Of a stretch of 64,000 bases of DNA, positions 1 to 9,459 are shown in pieces. The translations under genes were made by a program, and so were the position numbers. The stretch is from Flavivirga abyssicola. Its GTDB lineage: Bacteria; Bacteroidota; Bacteroidia; Flavobacteriales; Flavobacteriaceae. The notes below the pieces were generated by a model, which saw nothing but the letters and a program-made list of their open reading frames with translations, was not told the DNA's origin and did not search any database. The number at the start of each line of letters is the position of its first letter. Position 1 is the stretch's first letter. The stretch lies in the NCBI RefSeq assembly GCF_030540775.2, contig NZ_CP141266.1:2157001-2221000 (forward strand). The letters run 5' to 3'.

Positions 1-941
1 TTGGCTGTATCTCCACCATCTTTCATGTCTAAGTCTATATCATACCCACTTAAAGATAAACCAGAAATAGTTCCTCCAGATTGTTTTTTGAATTGTAAAG
101 CAGTACCTCCAACAGTAGAAATTGCCGTTATGTTTGTAAAAGTAGGGTTCCCATTGTCTTTATCTCCTTCAAAAACAGTTGAGAAATTAGCAATAGTATT
201 AGAAATATAAGCATTTGTTATAGATCCGTTCCAACCTTCTGTCCAGTCGATAGAATCATCATCGTTATTCTCTAAGTATAAGTTTGATGCAGAAACTGTT
301 CCTCCAAAAAACTCAACACCATCATCAGATCCATTTATTACTGCTACGTGATCTACCAATGTACCAGAACCAACAGCATAAAAAGAAACACCATTATATT
401 GAGATTCTGTATTGATTTGAGCACCAGTACCAACGATTTGTAAGTATCTTATGATTCCAGAACTGTCATTATCTTCATTACCACCGTAGATAAAACCACC
501 TACTTCAGCTTGAGCATCTACTCCTGCAGTAGTAGTAGCTTTACCACACAAGGTTAAACCTCCCCAATCACCACGATTTCCATCAGCAGAAGACATTACT
601 ACTGGATTACTAGCATTACCGTTTATGTTAATTTCTGCTCCTTTTAAAACGGCGATATATACATCTGTACCACCATTGTCAGCTAGAATTTTAGTACCAG
701 CAGGAATATTTAATGAAGCACCATCTGCTATAATGAACTGACCTGTTAAGTTATAAATAGTTGCAGCATTAAGTGTATAGTTTTCTTCTAAAGTTCCTTG
801 CATTATACCAGCATCTAAGTTTTTAATAACTTCTTCTTCTGAAGGTACTATAGGAGCTGGATCATCAGAGCTACAGCTGGTTAAATTAATAGTAGCATAA
901 GCTAATATTATGGTTAATAATTTTAAAGATAATTTTTTCAT
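1..941 (-). CDS. Lipoprotein with beta-helix-like body, 3' part cut by window edge
   Basis: An open frame runs without a stop from an ATG at 941 to the window edge, so the C-terminus is missing and 313 codons are visible. The N-terminus is a lipoprotein signal peptide with the lipobox LTSC near residue 23, followed by an Asp-rich linker (SSDDPAP). The rest is rich in Gly, Asn, Ser and short hydrophobic strands, as in secreted right-handed beta-helix or repeat proteins, but I recognise no enzyme motif. It lies downstream of, and on the same strand as, a TonB-dependent receptor gene. A strong hairpin separates the two, and it has its own upstream repeats. It is probably a surface or periplasmic lipoprotein that works with that receptor; the pairing is inferred from position only. 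Confidence 0.8.
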   Translation of the reverse strand, partial: MKKLSLKLLTIILAYATINLTSCSSDDPAPIVPSEEEVIKNLDAGIMQGTLEENYTLNAATIYNLTGQFIIADGASLNIPAGTKILADNGGTDVYIAVLKGAEININGNASNPVVMSSADGNRGDWGGLTLCGKATTTAGVDAQAEVGGFIYGGNEDNDSSGIIRYLQIVGTGAQINTESQYNGVSFYAVGSGTLVDHVAVINGSDDGVEFFGGTVSASNLYLENNDDDSIDWTEGWNGSITNAYISNTIANFSTVFEGDKDNGNPTFTNITAISTVGGTALQFKKQSGGTISGLSLSGYDIDLDMKDGGDTA

Positions 942-1045
942 TTTTTTATTAGTTTTATTGTTATGCAAAGAAAATTGATTAGTGTCTCTTGTTGTTTAAT
1001 AGAATATTAAACGTAGGTTACGTTTTTTGTTAAAACACACCCTTT

Positions 1046-1062
1046 TGTTATTAAAATGTTAA
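1046..1062 (-). promoter_or_regulatory. 11-bp direct repeat upstream of the lipoprotein gene
   Basis: On the plus strand TGTTA occurs at 1046 and 1057, exactly 11 bp apart; further GTTA copies start at 1029 and 1017. The pair lies about 105 bp upstream of the ATG at 941. A TTCTTTGCA sequence (minus strand, around 965-973) may serve as the -7 region, as in the two neighbouring genes. The spacing from repeats to -7 differs from that at the receptor genes, so this site is less certain. Confidence 0.4.
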
Positions 1063-1126
1063 GTGAATATATATCGGAATTTGAGGTTGCACAAATGTGC
1101 TTATTTATATAAGTTACACTGGGGCT

Positions 1127-1170
1127 AATAAAAGAAAATCCCGAGGATCTCCTCGGGATTTTCTTTTATT
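1127..1170. terminator. Perfect 21-bp-arm hairpin between receptor and lipoprotein genes
   Basis: Positions 1127-1147 and 1150-1170 are perfectly complementary, with a 2-base centre. The core is TCCCGAGGA/TCCTCGGGA, flanked by A/T-rich arms that supply U-runs in both directions. It begins 16 bp after the stop of the TonB receptor gene (minus strand), fits a Rho-independent terminator, and belongs to the CCCGAGG family of palindromes seen elsewhere in the window. Confidence 0.8.
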
Positions 1171-1185
1171 GTGTTTTGCTTATTC

Positions 1186-3933
1186 TTAAAAAGAATATTT
1201 TAAACTTAAACTTAACAAACTTCCCTTTTTATATGAACTAACAATTTCATCGGTTTCAATATTTGTATTAATATCTCTAACTAATTGTGTTTGTTCTATA
1301 TCAGGATTAATAAGGTTTCTTCCAATAAATTTTACTAATAATTTATCAGTTATTTTTTTACTAACGACTAAGTCTAATGTAAAAAATCCTTTTTCTATAA
1401 TTTCATCATTATAAAGTGTAGCACTATTAGCAAAATCTTCGGGAGACCCTAATGCAAATATTTTATCTGAAGAATAGTTACCAGTTATAGTTGCAATAAA
1501 TTCTTTTTCTTTTTGACTGTTGTAACTAAATGCTCCATTCAAAATTAAATCTGAAGCTCCTTGTAAATCTGATTCAGTGACATTATTATATTGAAACTCT
1601 TCTAATAAATCCTGATTAAACCACATTTTTGTTATGTTGGTGTTAAAATTAAGAATAGGTTCTGCTTCTTCATTTTCGATTAAGTTTAATCGTGACTCTA
1701 ACTCGATACCAAATACATTTGCTTTTTCGCCTGTATTTGAGAATTCAAAAATCCCGGCTGAACCTCTAGTTAAAGCAAGGTTAATAGGATTTTTAATTTG
1801 TTTATAAAATGCCGTAGCAGAAATTAGCTCTCCTTGTTTTGGGAAAAACTCCCATTTTAAATCAGCATTAAAAACATCAGATTTTTCCAAATCAGGGTCA
1901 CCTCTCGTAACACGACCTGTTGGTGAAACATATTCAAAAGGAGATAACTCTTTAAACTCTGGTAAAGTTTGAGTTAAACTTGAAGCAAAACGTAAAAAGT
2001 GTTTTTCATTTAACTCATATTTTAAATTAACACTTGGGTATATGTCATTATATTCCTTTGCAATTGATCCAATACGTCCAACAAAGTTTGCTACATCCCA
2101 TAAAACATTTATTTCATCTTTCTCATATCTTACACCTACATTTCCAGATAACTTTTTGAACTCAAAATCTAAATTTGCAAAACCGGATATGATAGTTAAA
2201 TCTGCATCATACCTATCTGCGTCTCTTTCTCTTAAAATTAACCCGTTATTAAAGTTAGCTTCTGTGAAAGTAAGTGAAAATTCATCCACAGAAGGAACTT
2301 GAAAATCTCTTGCTCTAACACCAATGAATAATGAACTAAATACCCTTTCTTTTTTACGGATATTGGCTCCTACATGAAGTTTGAAGGGCTTCTTGTCATC
2401 TTCATTTAATTGTCCAAAACTTATTTCATCTTTTAAATAAGCATTGTATTCTATGTCTTCAATTTTCTGGTTAGATTTTCTTTGTTGAAAATCACCAACG
2501 TGTGCATATTGAGTTAAATCAGATGTGTTTATATCTAAAATATTAGCCTCATTTCTTATCCTGTTAGGTTCTTCCGCTAATACAAAATTATAACCACCTG
2601 CCCATTTAAGTGTGTTATTCTCACCTATATTATGATTACCAATTATTTGGTTAACAAGTAATCTGGTTTGCTTGAAATTTTGATCTCTTACAAAAGCACC
2701 ATCTTCTTGAGGATCTTGGTCAAAGACATAGCCCAAGCCATTTCTACCTTGTTCGTAAACATTATCGGTACTCCTGTTAACAGATAAACTACTTATTTTT
2801 ATTCTGTTATCACTATTAATTTTTAATCCCAGGTTTATATATCCAGTAGAGTTAGTATTAGTTGTAAAAGACTCAACATCGGTAAATTCATTGTCTAAAA
2901 TGTTTGACCTATAGCTTCTAAAAATACCTTCCTGATATCCAAAAGATTTTGAATGAGAACCAGAAGCAAAGATTGATAGCTCTTTTCCGAAAACTTCAAA
3001 CTTATACCCTCCGGTTAAAGATATATTGTAGTTTCCTGTATTATTTTGTTTTAATGGATCCCAACCTTGTTTTGTAATTAAATCGACTGTAGCAAACTGT
3101 TTTTTATGAAAACCAATTGTAACGTCTTCAGAAGCTACACTTCTTTTAAAATCACCATCTACACCCAGAACATTAGTATTGTACCCAGAGCCAATACTAA
3201 CAGAAAATTGCTTTTTGGAATATTCTTTAGAAGAAATATCTACATTTCCGGAAGATTGATCAGCATAACTTGAAGTAGCATAGGTTTTACTAATCCCTAC
3301 GTTCTCAATCATGTTCGTTGAGAATAAATTTAAATTAATATTTTTATTATCAACGTCATCAGACGGTATAGGTAATCCATTCATTGTAGTAGACAAATAT
3401 CTGTCTCCTAGTCCTCTTATATATATTTCTCCGGTTCCTTCACTTCTGGAAACTCCAGATATTTTAGTTGTTGCTGTAGCTGCATTGGAAACACCAATTT
3501 TACCTAATCTTTCAGCTCCAATACTTTCTTTTATTATAGCAGCCTTCTTCTGTTCCAATAAAAGAGCAGTCTCACTCTCTCTTTTAGTTGTTGTTTTAAT
3601 TACAATTTCATCCAAAGAAGCTGCACTAGCTCCCATTGGTACATTTACTTCAGTTACTTTGCCAGCAACCACTTGTACGGGTATTTCTTGAGTTTCATAC
3701 CCAACAAAACTGATTATTAATGTGTATGCTCCAGGATTTAAGTTTTCCAATTTATAATAGCCATCAAAATCTGAAGTAGTACCTTTGGTAGTACCTTTTA
3801 TGATTACGTTAGCAAAGGCTAAAGGCTCATTGTTATACTCTTTATCTGTTAGTTTTCCAACAACAGAACCTGTACTTTGAGCGTAAGAAAATGTAGCAGT
3901 AAAGACTGCTAATAATATTAAAATTTTTTTCAT
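1186..3933 (-). CDS. TonB-dependent outer-membrane receptor with CarboxypepD_reg-like domain
   Basis: A 915-residue protein with a signal peptide ending at SYAQ. Residues about 22-105 form a CarboxypepD_reg-like beta-sandwich, followed by the plug (about 120-240, with IRGLGDRY and STTMNGLPIPSD) and a long beta-barrel ending in KYSF with a terminal Phe. The family imports large or scarce nutrients across the outer membrane using TonB/ExbBD energy. The substrate cannot be read from the sequence. A 128-aa paralogue of its N-terminus lies upstream (4295-4681), and both genes share a promoter layout with 11-bp repeats. That layout suggests control by an OmpR/PhoB-type regulator, possibly in phosphate limitation. 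The lipoprotein gene follows after a terminator. Confidence 0.9.
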   Translation of the reverse strand: MKKILILLAVFTATFSYAQSTGSVVGKLTDKEYNNEPLAFANVIIKGTTKGTTSDFDGYYKLENLNPGAYTLIISFVGYETQEIPVQVVAGKVTEVNVPMGASAASLDEIVIKTTTKRESETALLLEQKKAAIIKESIGAERLGKIGVSNAATATTKISGVSRSEGTGEIYIRGLGDRYLSTTMNGLPIPSDDVDNKNINLNLFSTNMIENVGISKTYATSSYADQSSGNVDISSKEYSKKQFSVSIGSGYNTNVLGVDGDFKRSVASEDVTIGFHKKQFATVDLITKQGWDPLKQNNTGNYNISLTGGYKFEVFGKELSIFASGSHSKSFGYQEGIFRSYRSNILDNEFTDVESFTTNTNSTGYINLGLKINSDNRIKISSLSVNRSTDNVYEQGRNGLGYVFDQDPQEDGAFVRDQNFKQTRLLVNQIIGNHNIGENNTLKWAGGYNFVLAEEPNRIRNEANILDINTSDLTQYAHVGDFQQRKSNQKIEDIEYNAYLKDEISFGQLNEDDKKPFKLHVGANIRKKERVFSSLFIGVRARDFQVPSVDEFSLTFTEANFNNGLILRERDADRYDADLTIISGFANLDFEFKKLSGNVGVRYEKDEINVLWDVANFVGRIGSIAKEYNDIYPSVNLKYELNEKHFLRFASSLTQTLPEFKELSPFEYVSPTGRVTRGDPDLEKSDVFNADLKWEFFPKQGELISATAFYKQIKNPINLALTRGSAGIFEFSNTGEKANVFGIELESRLNLIENEEAEPILNFNTNITKMWFNQDLLEEFQYNNVTESDLQGASDLILNGAFSYNSQKEKEFIATITGNYSSDKIFALGSPEDFANSATLYNDEIIEKGFFTLDLVVSKKITDKLLVKFIGRNLINPDIEQTQLVRDINTNIETDEIVSSYKKGSLLSLSLKYSF

Positions 3934-3952
3934 TATTTCTATTAATTTCTAA

Positions 3953-4040
3953 GCTGCAAAGAACGGTAGACTATGTAAAGGTTATGTTACCTTTAGATTA
4001 AACAACGGTAACCAAAGAGTTATCTAAATGTTATCTAAAA
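3953..4040 (-). promoter_or_regulatory. Promoter with 11-bp-period GTTAYC repeats, TonB receptor gene
   Basis: Plus-strand GTTATC starts at 4019 and again at 4030 (11 bp), and GTTACC starts at 3986, 33 bp (3 x 11) before 4019. The presumed -7 region GCTGCAAAGAAC (3953-3964; minus strand TTCTTTGC) starts 33 bp before GTTACC. The same four elements with identical spacing precede the gene at 4295-4681. The rest of the 3934-4294 interval shows no gene. Confidence 0.6.
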
Positions 4041-4294
4041 TGACACAGTATTTCGATTTGTAAACAATAAATTAACATTGAAAACACCTCAATAAAGAAT
4101 AGATTTTTATAAACATAAAAAAGCTATTAGTGTTCTGTGGAAAATTAATGAAGTACTAGATGTTCTTGTCTCTCTAGATTAAAATAGAGTAACAAAATGT
4201 TTATGCTAAAAGAAAGAAAAGGAAAACGGGAGTAGTAATTTAGCCTAACAAATAACTACACTTTGAGTGTGTGGGTTTGTTTTACGTTTCAGTT

Positions 4295-4681
4295 TTAATT
4301 TAATCGAGAAGCTGTTTTATTATTTTTCTCGCTAATGTTGGCAATTGATGCAAGTTCAAGTAAAGAAATAGTACTTGCTCCTAAAGAAGTTTTAATATAA
4401 TCAGATGCTCCAGAAACAACCTTTATTTTCAATTCTTTAGTTTCATAACCAGTGAAGCTACATACTAAGGTATAATCACCATCTTTTAAATTCTCGATAA
4501 CAAATAATCCAGTCTCATCTGTAGTCGATTTAATAGAAGTTCCTTTAATAGAGACATCAGCAAAAACTAAAGGATTGTTGTCAAATTCTTTATCCATTAA
4601 TTTACCAGCTATTAACCCCGTGTTTTGTGAAAAACAAAAAGAAGTAAAAATTAGAATAAAAAAAGTTATTAGGTGTTTCAT
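4295..4681 (-). CDS. Standalone CarboxypepD_reg-like exported protein, paralogue of receptor N-terminus
   Basis: This 128-residue protein has a signal peptide ending SFCFSQ and one CarboxypepD_reg-like domain (VFADVSIKGTS, GLFVIENLKDGDYTL, SFTGYETKEL). It aligns closely with the first ~105 residues of the receptor encoded just downstream: both have GxLxDKExxNxPLxFA and a GASxxSL ending. It stops where the receptor would enter its plug, after 20 unrelated residues. It may be a true short periplasmic protein or the preserved 5' end of a duplicated receptor gene. The conserved promoter and intact frame favour a working gene. No plug or barrel fragments remain in the 361 bp downstream. Confidence 0.75.
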   Translation of the reverse strand: MKHLITFFILIFTSFCFSQNTGLIAGKLMDKEFDNNPLVFADVSIKGTSIKSTTDETGLFVIENLKDGDYTLVCSFTGYETKELKIKVVSGASDYIKTSLGASTISLLELASIANISEKNNKTASRLN

Positions 4682-4697
4682 TAGTATAAAAAATAAT

Positions 4698-4783
4698 GCA
4701 GCAAAGAACTGATTTTATAATCATTCGTATGTTACCTAATTATTAAAGAACAATGATTAAAATGTTATCTTAATGTTATCAAA
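4698..4783 (-). promoter_or_regulatory. Promoter with 11-bp-period GTTATC repeats, short paralogue gene
   Basis: GTTATC starts at 4764 and 4775 (11 bp), GTTACC at 4731 (33 bp before 4764), and the -7-like GCAGCAAAGAAC at 4698-4709 (33 bp before 4731). All three spacings match those upstream of the TonB receptor gene. The distal repeat pair lies 83 bp upstream of the ATG at 4681. Confidence 0.6.
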
Positions 4784-4841
4784 TTTTTGAAGGCTAATTA
4801 TTATCGAATTTAGTTATCTTGCTTGTTCTTAAAAATATAAA

Positions 4842-6185
4842 ATGAACTGGGAACAATTATTATCCTTAAAACGCTTTGGCGATACTAATAAACGCATACG
4901 AAAAGAACAAGACGAAACCCGTTTAGGATTTGAAGTAGACTATGATCGGGTTATTTTTTCTTCAGAATTTAGGAGCCTTCAAGATAAAACACAAGTAATT
5001 CCCTTATCGCAAACCGATTTTGTGCATACCAGATTAACACATAGTTTAGAAGTTAGCGTGGTTGGGCGCTCTTTAGGAAGATTGGTTGGTAAGAAACTAT
5101 TAGAAAAACATCCGCATTTGCATAGTGTTCATGGGTATCAGGCTAACGATTTTGGGGCTATCGTTGCTGCGGCTGCTTTAGCACATGATATTGGTAATCC
5201 GCCTTTCGGACATTCAGGAGAGAAAGCCATTGGGGAATTTTTTAAAACAGGACACGGAAAACAGTTTAAAGACTCGTTAACAGATAAGGAATATCAGGAC
5301 TTATGTGATTTTGAAGGGAATGCCAATGGCTTTAAAATTCTAACCGAAAGTAGAGCAGGACGAGAAGGGGGATTACGATTAAGTTATGCCACATTAGGCG
5401 CTTTTATGAAATACCCTAAAGAATCGCTTCCTAAAAAACCAAGCAAGCATATTGCCGATAAGAAGTATGGATTTTTTCAAAGTGAAAAAGAAGCATTTAT
5501 TGATGTTGCTAGTGAGTTAGGTTTATTAAAAAGAAGTGAAACAGATATAAGTTTTTCAAGACACCCTCTTGCTTTTTTAGTAGAAGCGGCAGATGATATT
5601 TGCTATACGATAATTGATTTTGAAGATGGCATCAACCTTGGTTTAATACAAGAAGAGTTTGCATTGGAATATTTAATAAACATTGTAAGAGACAAAATTA
5701 AAACTAAAAATTACTACGAGCTTACTAATAAAGAGGATAGAGTAAGTTATTTAAGAGCCTTAGCAATAGGAACATTAATAGACGAGGCAGTGACTATTTT
5801 TATGGAACATGAAGATGCTATTTTAAATGGTAGTTTTGATTGTGCTTTGTTGGATAAAAGTAAATATGAAGCACAAATAAATGATATTATTAAAATTAGT
5901 ATTGAAAATATCTATCAATCAAATGAAGTTGTAGATAAAGAAATTGCGGGTTATGGTGTTATAAATACATTGTTAAAAACGTATACGAATGCTGTAAATA
6001 ATAGTTATAATAATACCGCTTCAAATTACGATAAACTCGTTTTAAAGAGCTTACCAAAAACCATTAAAATTGATGATGCCAGTTTATATAAGCGTTTGTC
6101 TAGTATATGTCATTTTGTATCCTTACTTTCAGATAGTAAAGCGATATTAAATTATAAAAAATTGAAAGGTTTTCAGTTTAGTTAA
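4842..6185 (+). CDS. dgt: Deoxyguanosinetriphosphate triphosphohydrolase-like HD protein
   Basis: A 447-residue HD-domain protein. The metal-binding set is visible as H67 in TRLTHSLE, the H115-D116 pair in ALAHDIGNPPFG, and a later Asp in DICYTIIDFED. The N-terminal FSSEFRSLQDKTQV block is diagnostic for the dGTPase family. The enzyme hydrolyses dNTPs (classically dGTP) to the nucleoside and tripolyphosphate in the cytoplasm, controlling dNTP pools. Its length is normal for the bacterial family. It is transcribed alone, away from the receptor cluster, with a 52-bp gap to the next gene. Family membership is clear; nucleotide preference is not. Confidence 0.93.
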   Translation: MNWEQLLSLKRFGDTNKRIRKEQDETRLGFEVDYDRVIFSSEFRSLQDKTQVIPLSQTDFVHTRLTHSLEVSVVGRSLGRLVGKKLLEKHPHLHSVHGYQANDFGAIVAAAALAHDIGNPPFGHSGEKAIGEFFKTGHGKQFKDSLTDKEYQDLCDFEGNANGFKILTESRAGREGGLRLSYATLGAFMKYPKESLPKKPSKHIADKKYGFFQSEKEAFIDVASELGLLKRSETDISFSRHPLAFLVEAADDICYTIIDFEDGINLGLIQEEFALEYLINIVRDKIKTKNYYELTNKEDRVSYLRALAIGTLIDEAVTIFMEHEDAILNGSFDCALLDKSKYEAQINDIIKISIENIYQSNEVVDKEIAGYGVINTLLKTYTNAVNNSYNNTASNYDKLVLKSLPKTIKIDDASLYKRLSSICHFVSLLSDSKAILNYKKLKGFQFS

Positions 6186-6237
6186 GACCGAATAAGCCTG
6201 TTAATTAATTTCTAAATCAAATACAATCTACTTAATT

Positions 6238-9200
6238 ATGAAAAAAAATGCCCCTACTGCATTAGTAATCTGTTTTTTACTTGCTTTGTGTGTTGTTTAT
6301 TACTTTAATTCAAATACCCCAAACGATGATTTATCTATCGAAAAATTAAAATCACAACACAAAACATTTTTAGAAAACAGCCCCTTTAAAGAAACTAAAA
6401 AATTATCTAAGCAAGAAAGAAAATCGAGAGGGATACCCCCCAACAGTTATTTTGAAAGAGAATGGGAGCTTACAATGAATCCGAAATTAGGAAGGCCAAC
6501 TTCAGAAAACTTAAGTAAAATTCAAAAAGACATTAAAAATTCTAGAGTTAGTACATTGGCAAGGGTTTCTGGTGATAAAATTGATAATAGCTGGGTAGAG
6601 CGTGGCCCCAATAATGTTGGAGGAAGAACCAGAGCTATTATGTTCGATCCTAATGATGCAACGAATAAAATTGTATTTGCAGGAGGAGTTAGTGGTGGTT
6701 TATGGAAGAATACAGATATAACATCCTCTTCCTCTTCATGGACAAAAGTAAACATTCCGGAAAATCTTAGTATTACAAGTCTGGCTTTTGATCCTAACAA
6801 TACAGATGTTTTTTATGCAGGCACAGGAGAATCTTATGTGCAAGGCGATGTAAACGGAAATGGTCTTTGGAAATCAATTAACAGAGGCGTTACCTGGGAA
6901 AGAATTTTTGGAGGAGCTACAGCTAATGGAGAAGGCGCTAAACTTACTGTAAATGTTCCAGGTTCTATAGCAGGAGAATACAATGCGCTTCAAGCAGCTT
7001 TTGGTAGTCCTTTAACTGAAATTACTGGAGATTTAGTATTGGTTGATGATGGTCTAGCAACAACAATCGATGGTTGTAGTGCTTTGGTAAATAGTGCAGC
7101 AATAAACGGAAAAATAGCTGTCATTCAAAGAGGAAACTGTAGTTTTGATACCAAAGTTAAAAATGCAGAAAATGCCGGAGCTATAGCAGTTATAATTGTT
7201 AATAACAGCCCAGATGCAATATTTGCTATGGGTGGTGATGATTATACCATATACATACCGTCACTTATGGTTTCTCAAACAGATGGGCAAGCTATAATAG
7301 CAGCACTTGGTAGTACAGTAAATGTAACTATAGAACCAGATGCCACACCTTCAACTGGAAATTTTAGCTCACGAGGAATTCAGCATATTAACGATGTCGT
7401 GGTTAGGGATTTAGGGAGTACTAGTGAAATCTATGTGGCCGCTGCTGCCAGTGCATATACAGACGCAAATCCTACGGGATTTATTGGAACAAGTGCTTAC
7501 GGTTTATATAAATCTACCGATAATGGAGTTACCTGGACTAGAATTGTATTACCAAAAAATGGAAGTAATAGTGATGTAGCCCCAAATAATATTGAAATTG
7601 GACCGGATAACAGAATTTGGGTTTCAACAACACGAAGTTTAGTTTCCCCTTCAGATCCCGGTGGTCAAGTTTTATCCTCTTCAAATGGAACAGCATTTAC
7701 TTTAGAGCATACCATTTCAAATGGAAGAAGAACAGAAATTGCAGTTTCAGCTTCAAACCCTAACAAAGTTTATGTATTAGCTGAGTTGACTTCCGGAACC
7801 AATGCCGTTGAATTGATTAGAACAGATGATGCATTTGCATCTACGACCAGTTTGGCTTTGCCTGATGATGCAGATACAGACATTCCATCTACAGATTTTA
7901 CAAGAAACCAAGCTTTTTATAACTTATTAATTAAAGTAGATCCTACAAATGATGCTAATGTGTTTGTTGGAGGTATTGATTTGTTTAAATCAGCAAATAG
8001 CGGAACCTCTTGGTCACAAATATCCAAATGGTCTAATAATAATAATTTATCAACCTTAAGTGTTCCTTTTGTACACGCAGATCATCATGCTATTACTTTT
8101 GGTAATAATAATGCAAGCATTATGCTTTTTGGTAACGATGGAGGTGTATATTATTCAAGCAACGGTGGGGTAAATATTAATAAGAGAAATTTAGGGTATA
8201 ATGTGACTCAGTTCTATACTGTAGGAGTAGCACCTCTTACAGCTACTATTACCGGAGATTATTTTTATGGAGGTACTCAAGATAATGGTACTCAATTCTT
8301 TGAAAACTCCAATTCAGGGATTGATAGTTCTGTAACCAATCCAACAGGTGGAGATGGTGCAGCAACCATGGTCGATCAAGATGGAACGGATATGTATTTT
8401 ATTTATAATTTTGTTTATAATAATAGAATTACCAGGAGAAACTATCCTTCTGGGACAGAAACTATAATTAATAGAGAAAGTTCAAATAGAGGTGATTTTA
8501 TCAATCAAGAAACCCTGGATTCTAACTTAAATATTTTATATACAAATTATTCCGAAGAGTCAACTTATCAGGTTAGAAGATATGATTTTAGTGGCTTAGG
8601 AGCAGTAAATAAATCTATTTTATCAAATGGGTTACTTGATGGAAGCCCTACGGCTTTTAAAGTATCACCTTTTACTACAGTATCTACTACGTTATTCATT
8701 GGGGTTGAAAATGGTAAGCTGATTAAGGTTACCAATGCAGATGGAGCTGGAACACCAGTTTGGACAGAAATAGGAGACGCTAATTTTATTGGAAGTATTT
8801 CAGATATTGAATTTGGTCAATCTGAGACCGATATTTTTGTAACCATGCATAATTATGGTGTTAAAAACATTTGGTATAGCTCAAATGGGGGAACTACATG
8901 GTTTGAAAAAGAAGGGAATTTACCAGACTTACCGGTTAAAGCTATACTCCAAAACCCTTTAAATGTAGAGGAAGTTATTGTAGGTACAGAGTTAGGTGTT
9001 TGGTATACTAATAATTTTTCATCTGTAAAGCCTTCATGGAATCCTGCATTTAATGGTATGAGTAATGTTAAAGTCACAGATTTAGATTTAAGAAATGATA
9101 ACGTAATTTATGCCTCTACTTATGGAAGAGGAATCTTTTCTGGTGAGTTTACCTCAACATCGTTAAGTATTGTAGATAACGAATTAGAGTCTCAAATAAC

Positions 9201-9429
9201 ATTATACCCCACAGTTTCAAATGGAGAAATGATTATTTCAGCAAAAGCGATTACAGGAAAAGTTGATTTGCAAGTATATGATTTGAGTGGAAAAAGCCTT
9301 TATAAATCTGAGCTTGAAATGAATGGAAGAAAAAAGCCTTTAACTTTAAACGGGTTATCTTCTGGGATTTACTTGGTTAAGTTTAGTAAAGATAATTTTT
9401 CAGAAACTAAGAAAATTATTATTAAATAA
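6238..9429 (+). CDS. Secreted T9SS cargo, BNR/sortilin-like propeller with PA domain insert
   Basis: A 1063-residue protein. The N-terminal hydrophobic segment (residues 4-23) acts as export signal. Residues about 120-225 and 380-960 contain repeats of the type GLWKSxNRGVTWER, GLYKSTDNGVTWT and SSNGGTTWFEK, typical of sortilin/BNR beta-propellers. Between them, about 235-365, lies a protease-associated (PA) domain (INGKIAVIQRGNCSF, NAENAGAIAVIIVNN). The last ~80 residues are a type A Por sorting tail (ITLYPTVSNGEM ... GLSSGIYLVKF ... KKIIIK). These mark it as exported by Sec and then by the type IX system. No catalytic triad is evident, so it is more likely adhesive or binding than an enzyme. 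Confidence 0.85.
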   Translation: MKKNAPTALVICFLLALCVVYYFNSNTPNDDLSIEKLKSQHKTFLENSPFKETKKLSKQERKSRGIPPNSYFEREWELTMNPKLGRPTSENLSKIQKDIKNSRVSTLARVSGDKIDNSWVERGPNNVGGRTRAIMFDPNDATNKIVFAGGVSGGLWKNTDITSSSSSWTKVNIPENLSITSLAFDPNNTDVFYAGTGESYVQGDVNGNGLWKSINRGVTWERIFGGATANGEGAKLTVNVPGSIAGEYNALQAAFGSPLTEITGDLVLVDDGLATTIDGCSALVNSAAINGKIAVIQRGNCSFDTKVKNAENAGAIAVIIVNNSPDAIFAMGGDDYTIYIPSLMVSQTDGQAIIAALGSTVNVTIEPDATPSTGNFSSRGIQHINDVVVRDLGSTSEIYVAAAASAYTDANPTGFIGTSAYGLYKSTDNGVTWTRIVLPKNGSNSDVAPNNIEIGPDNRIWVSTTRSLVSPSDPGGQVLSSSNGTAFTLEHTISNGRRTEIAVSASNPNKVYVLAELTSGTNAVELIRTDDAFASTTSLALPDDADTDIPSTDFTRNQAFYNLLIKVDPTNDANVFVGGIDLFKSANSGTSWSQISKWSNNNNLSTLSVPFVHADHHAITFGNNNASIMLFGNDGGVYYSSNGGVNINKRNLGYNVTQFYTVGVAPLTATITGDYFYGGTQDNGTQFFENSNSGIDSSVTNPTGGDGAATMVDQDGTDMYFIYNFVYNNRITRRNYPSGTETIINRESSNRGDFINQETLDSNLNILYTNYSEESTYQVRRYDFSGLGAVNKSILSNGLLDGSPTAFKVSPFTTVSTTLFIGVENGKLIKVTNADGAGTPVWTEIGDANFIGSISDIEFGQSETDIFVTMHNYGVKNIWYSSNGGTTWFEKEGNLPDLPVKAILQNPLNVEEVIVGTELGVWYTNNFSSVKPSWNPAFNGMSNVKVTDLDLRNDNVIYASTYGRGIFSGEFTSTSLSIVDNELESQITLYPTVSNGEMIISAKAITGKVDLQVYDLSGKSLYKSELEMNGRKKPLTLNGLSSGIYLVKFSKDNFSETKKIIIK

Positions 9430-9459
9430 TTAATCATATAACAAAAAAGTCTAATTTTT

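Noticed and set aside
2042-2302. Antisense open frames inside the TonB receptor gene (also 3311-3691)
   Set aside because: They lie wholly within a well-supported gene, have no start signals or recognisable domains, and reflect codon usage of the other strand.
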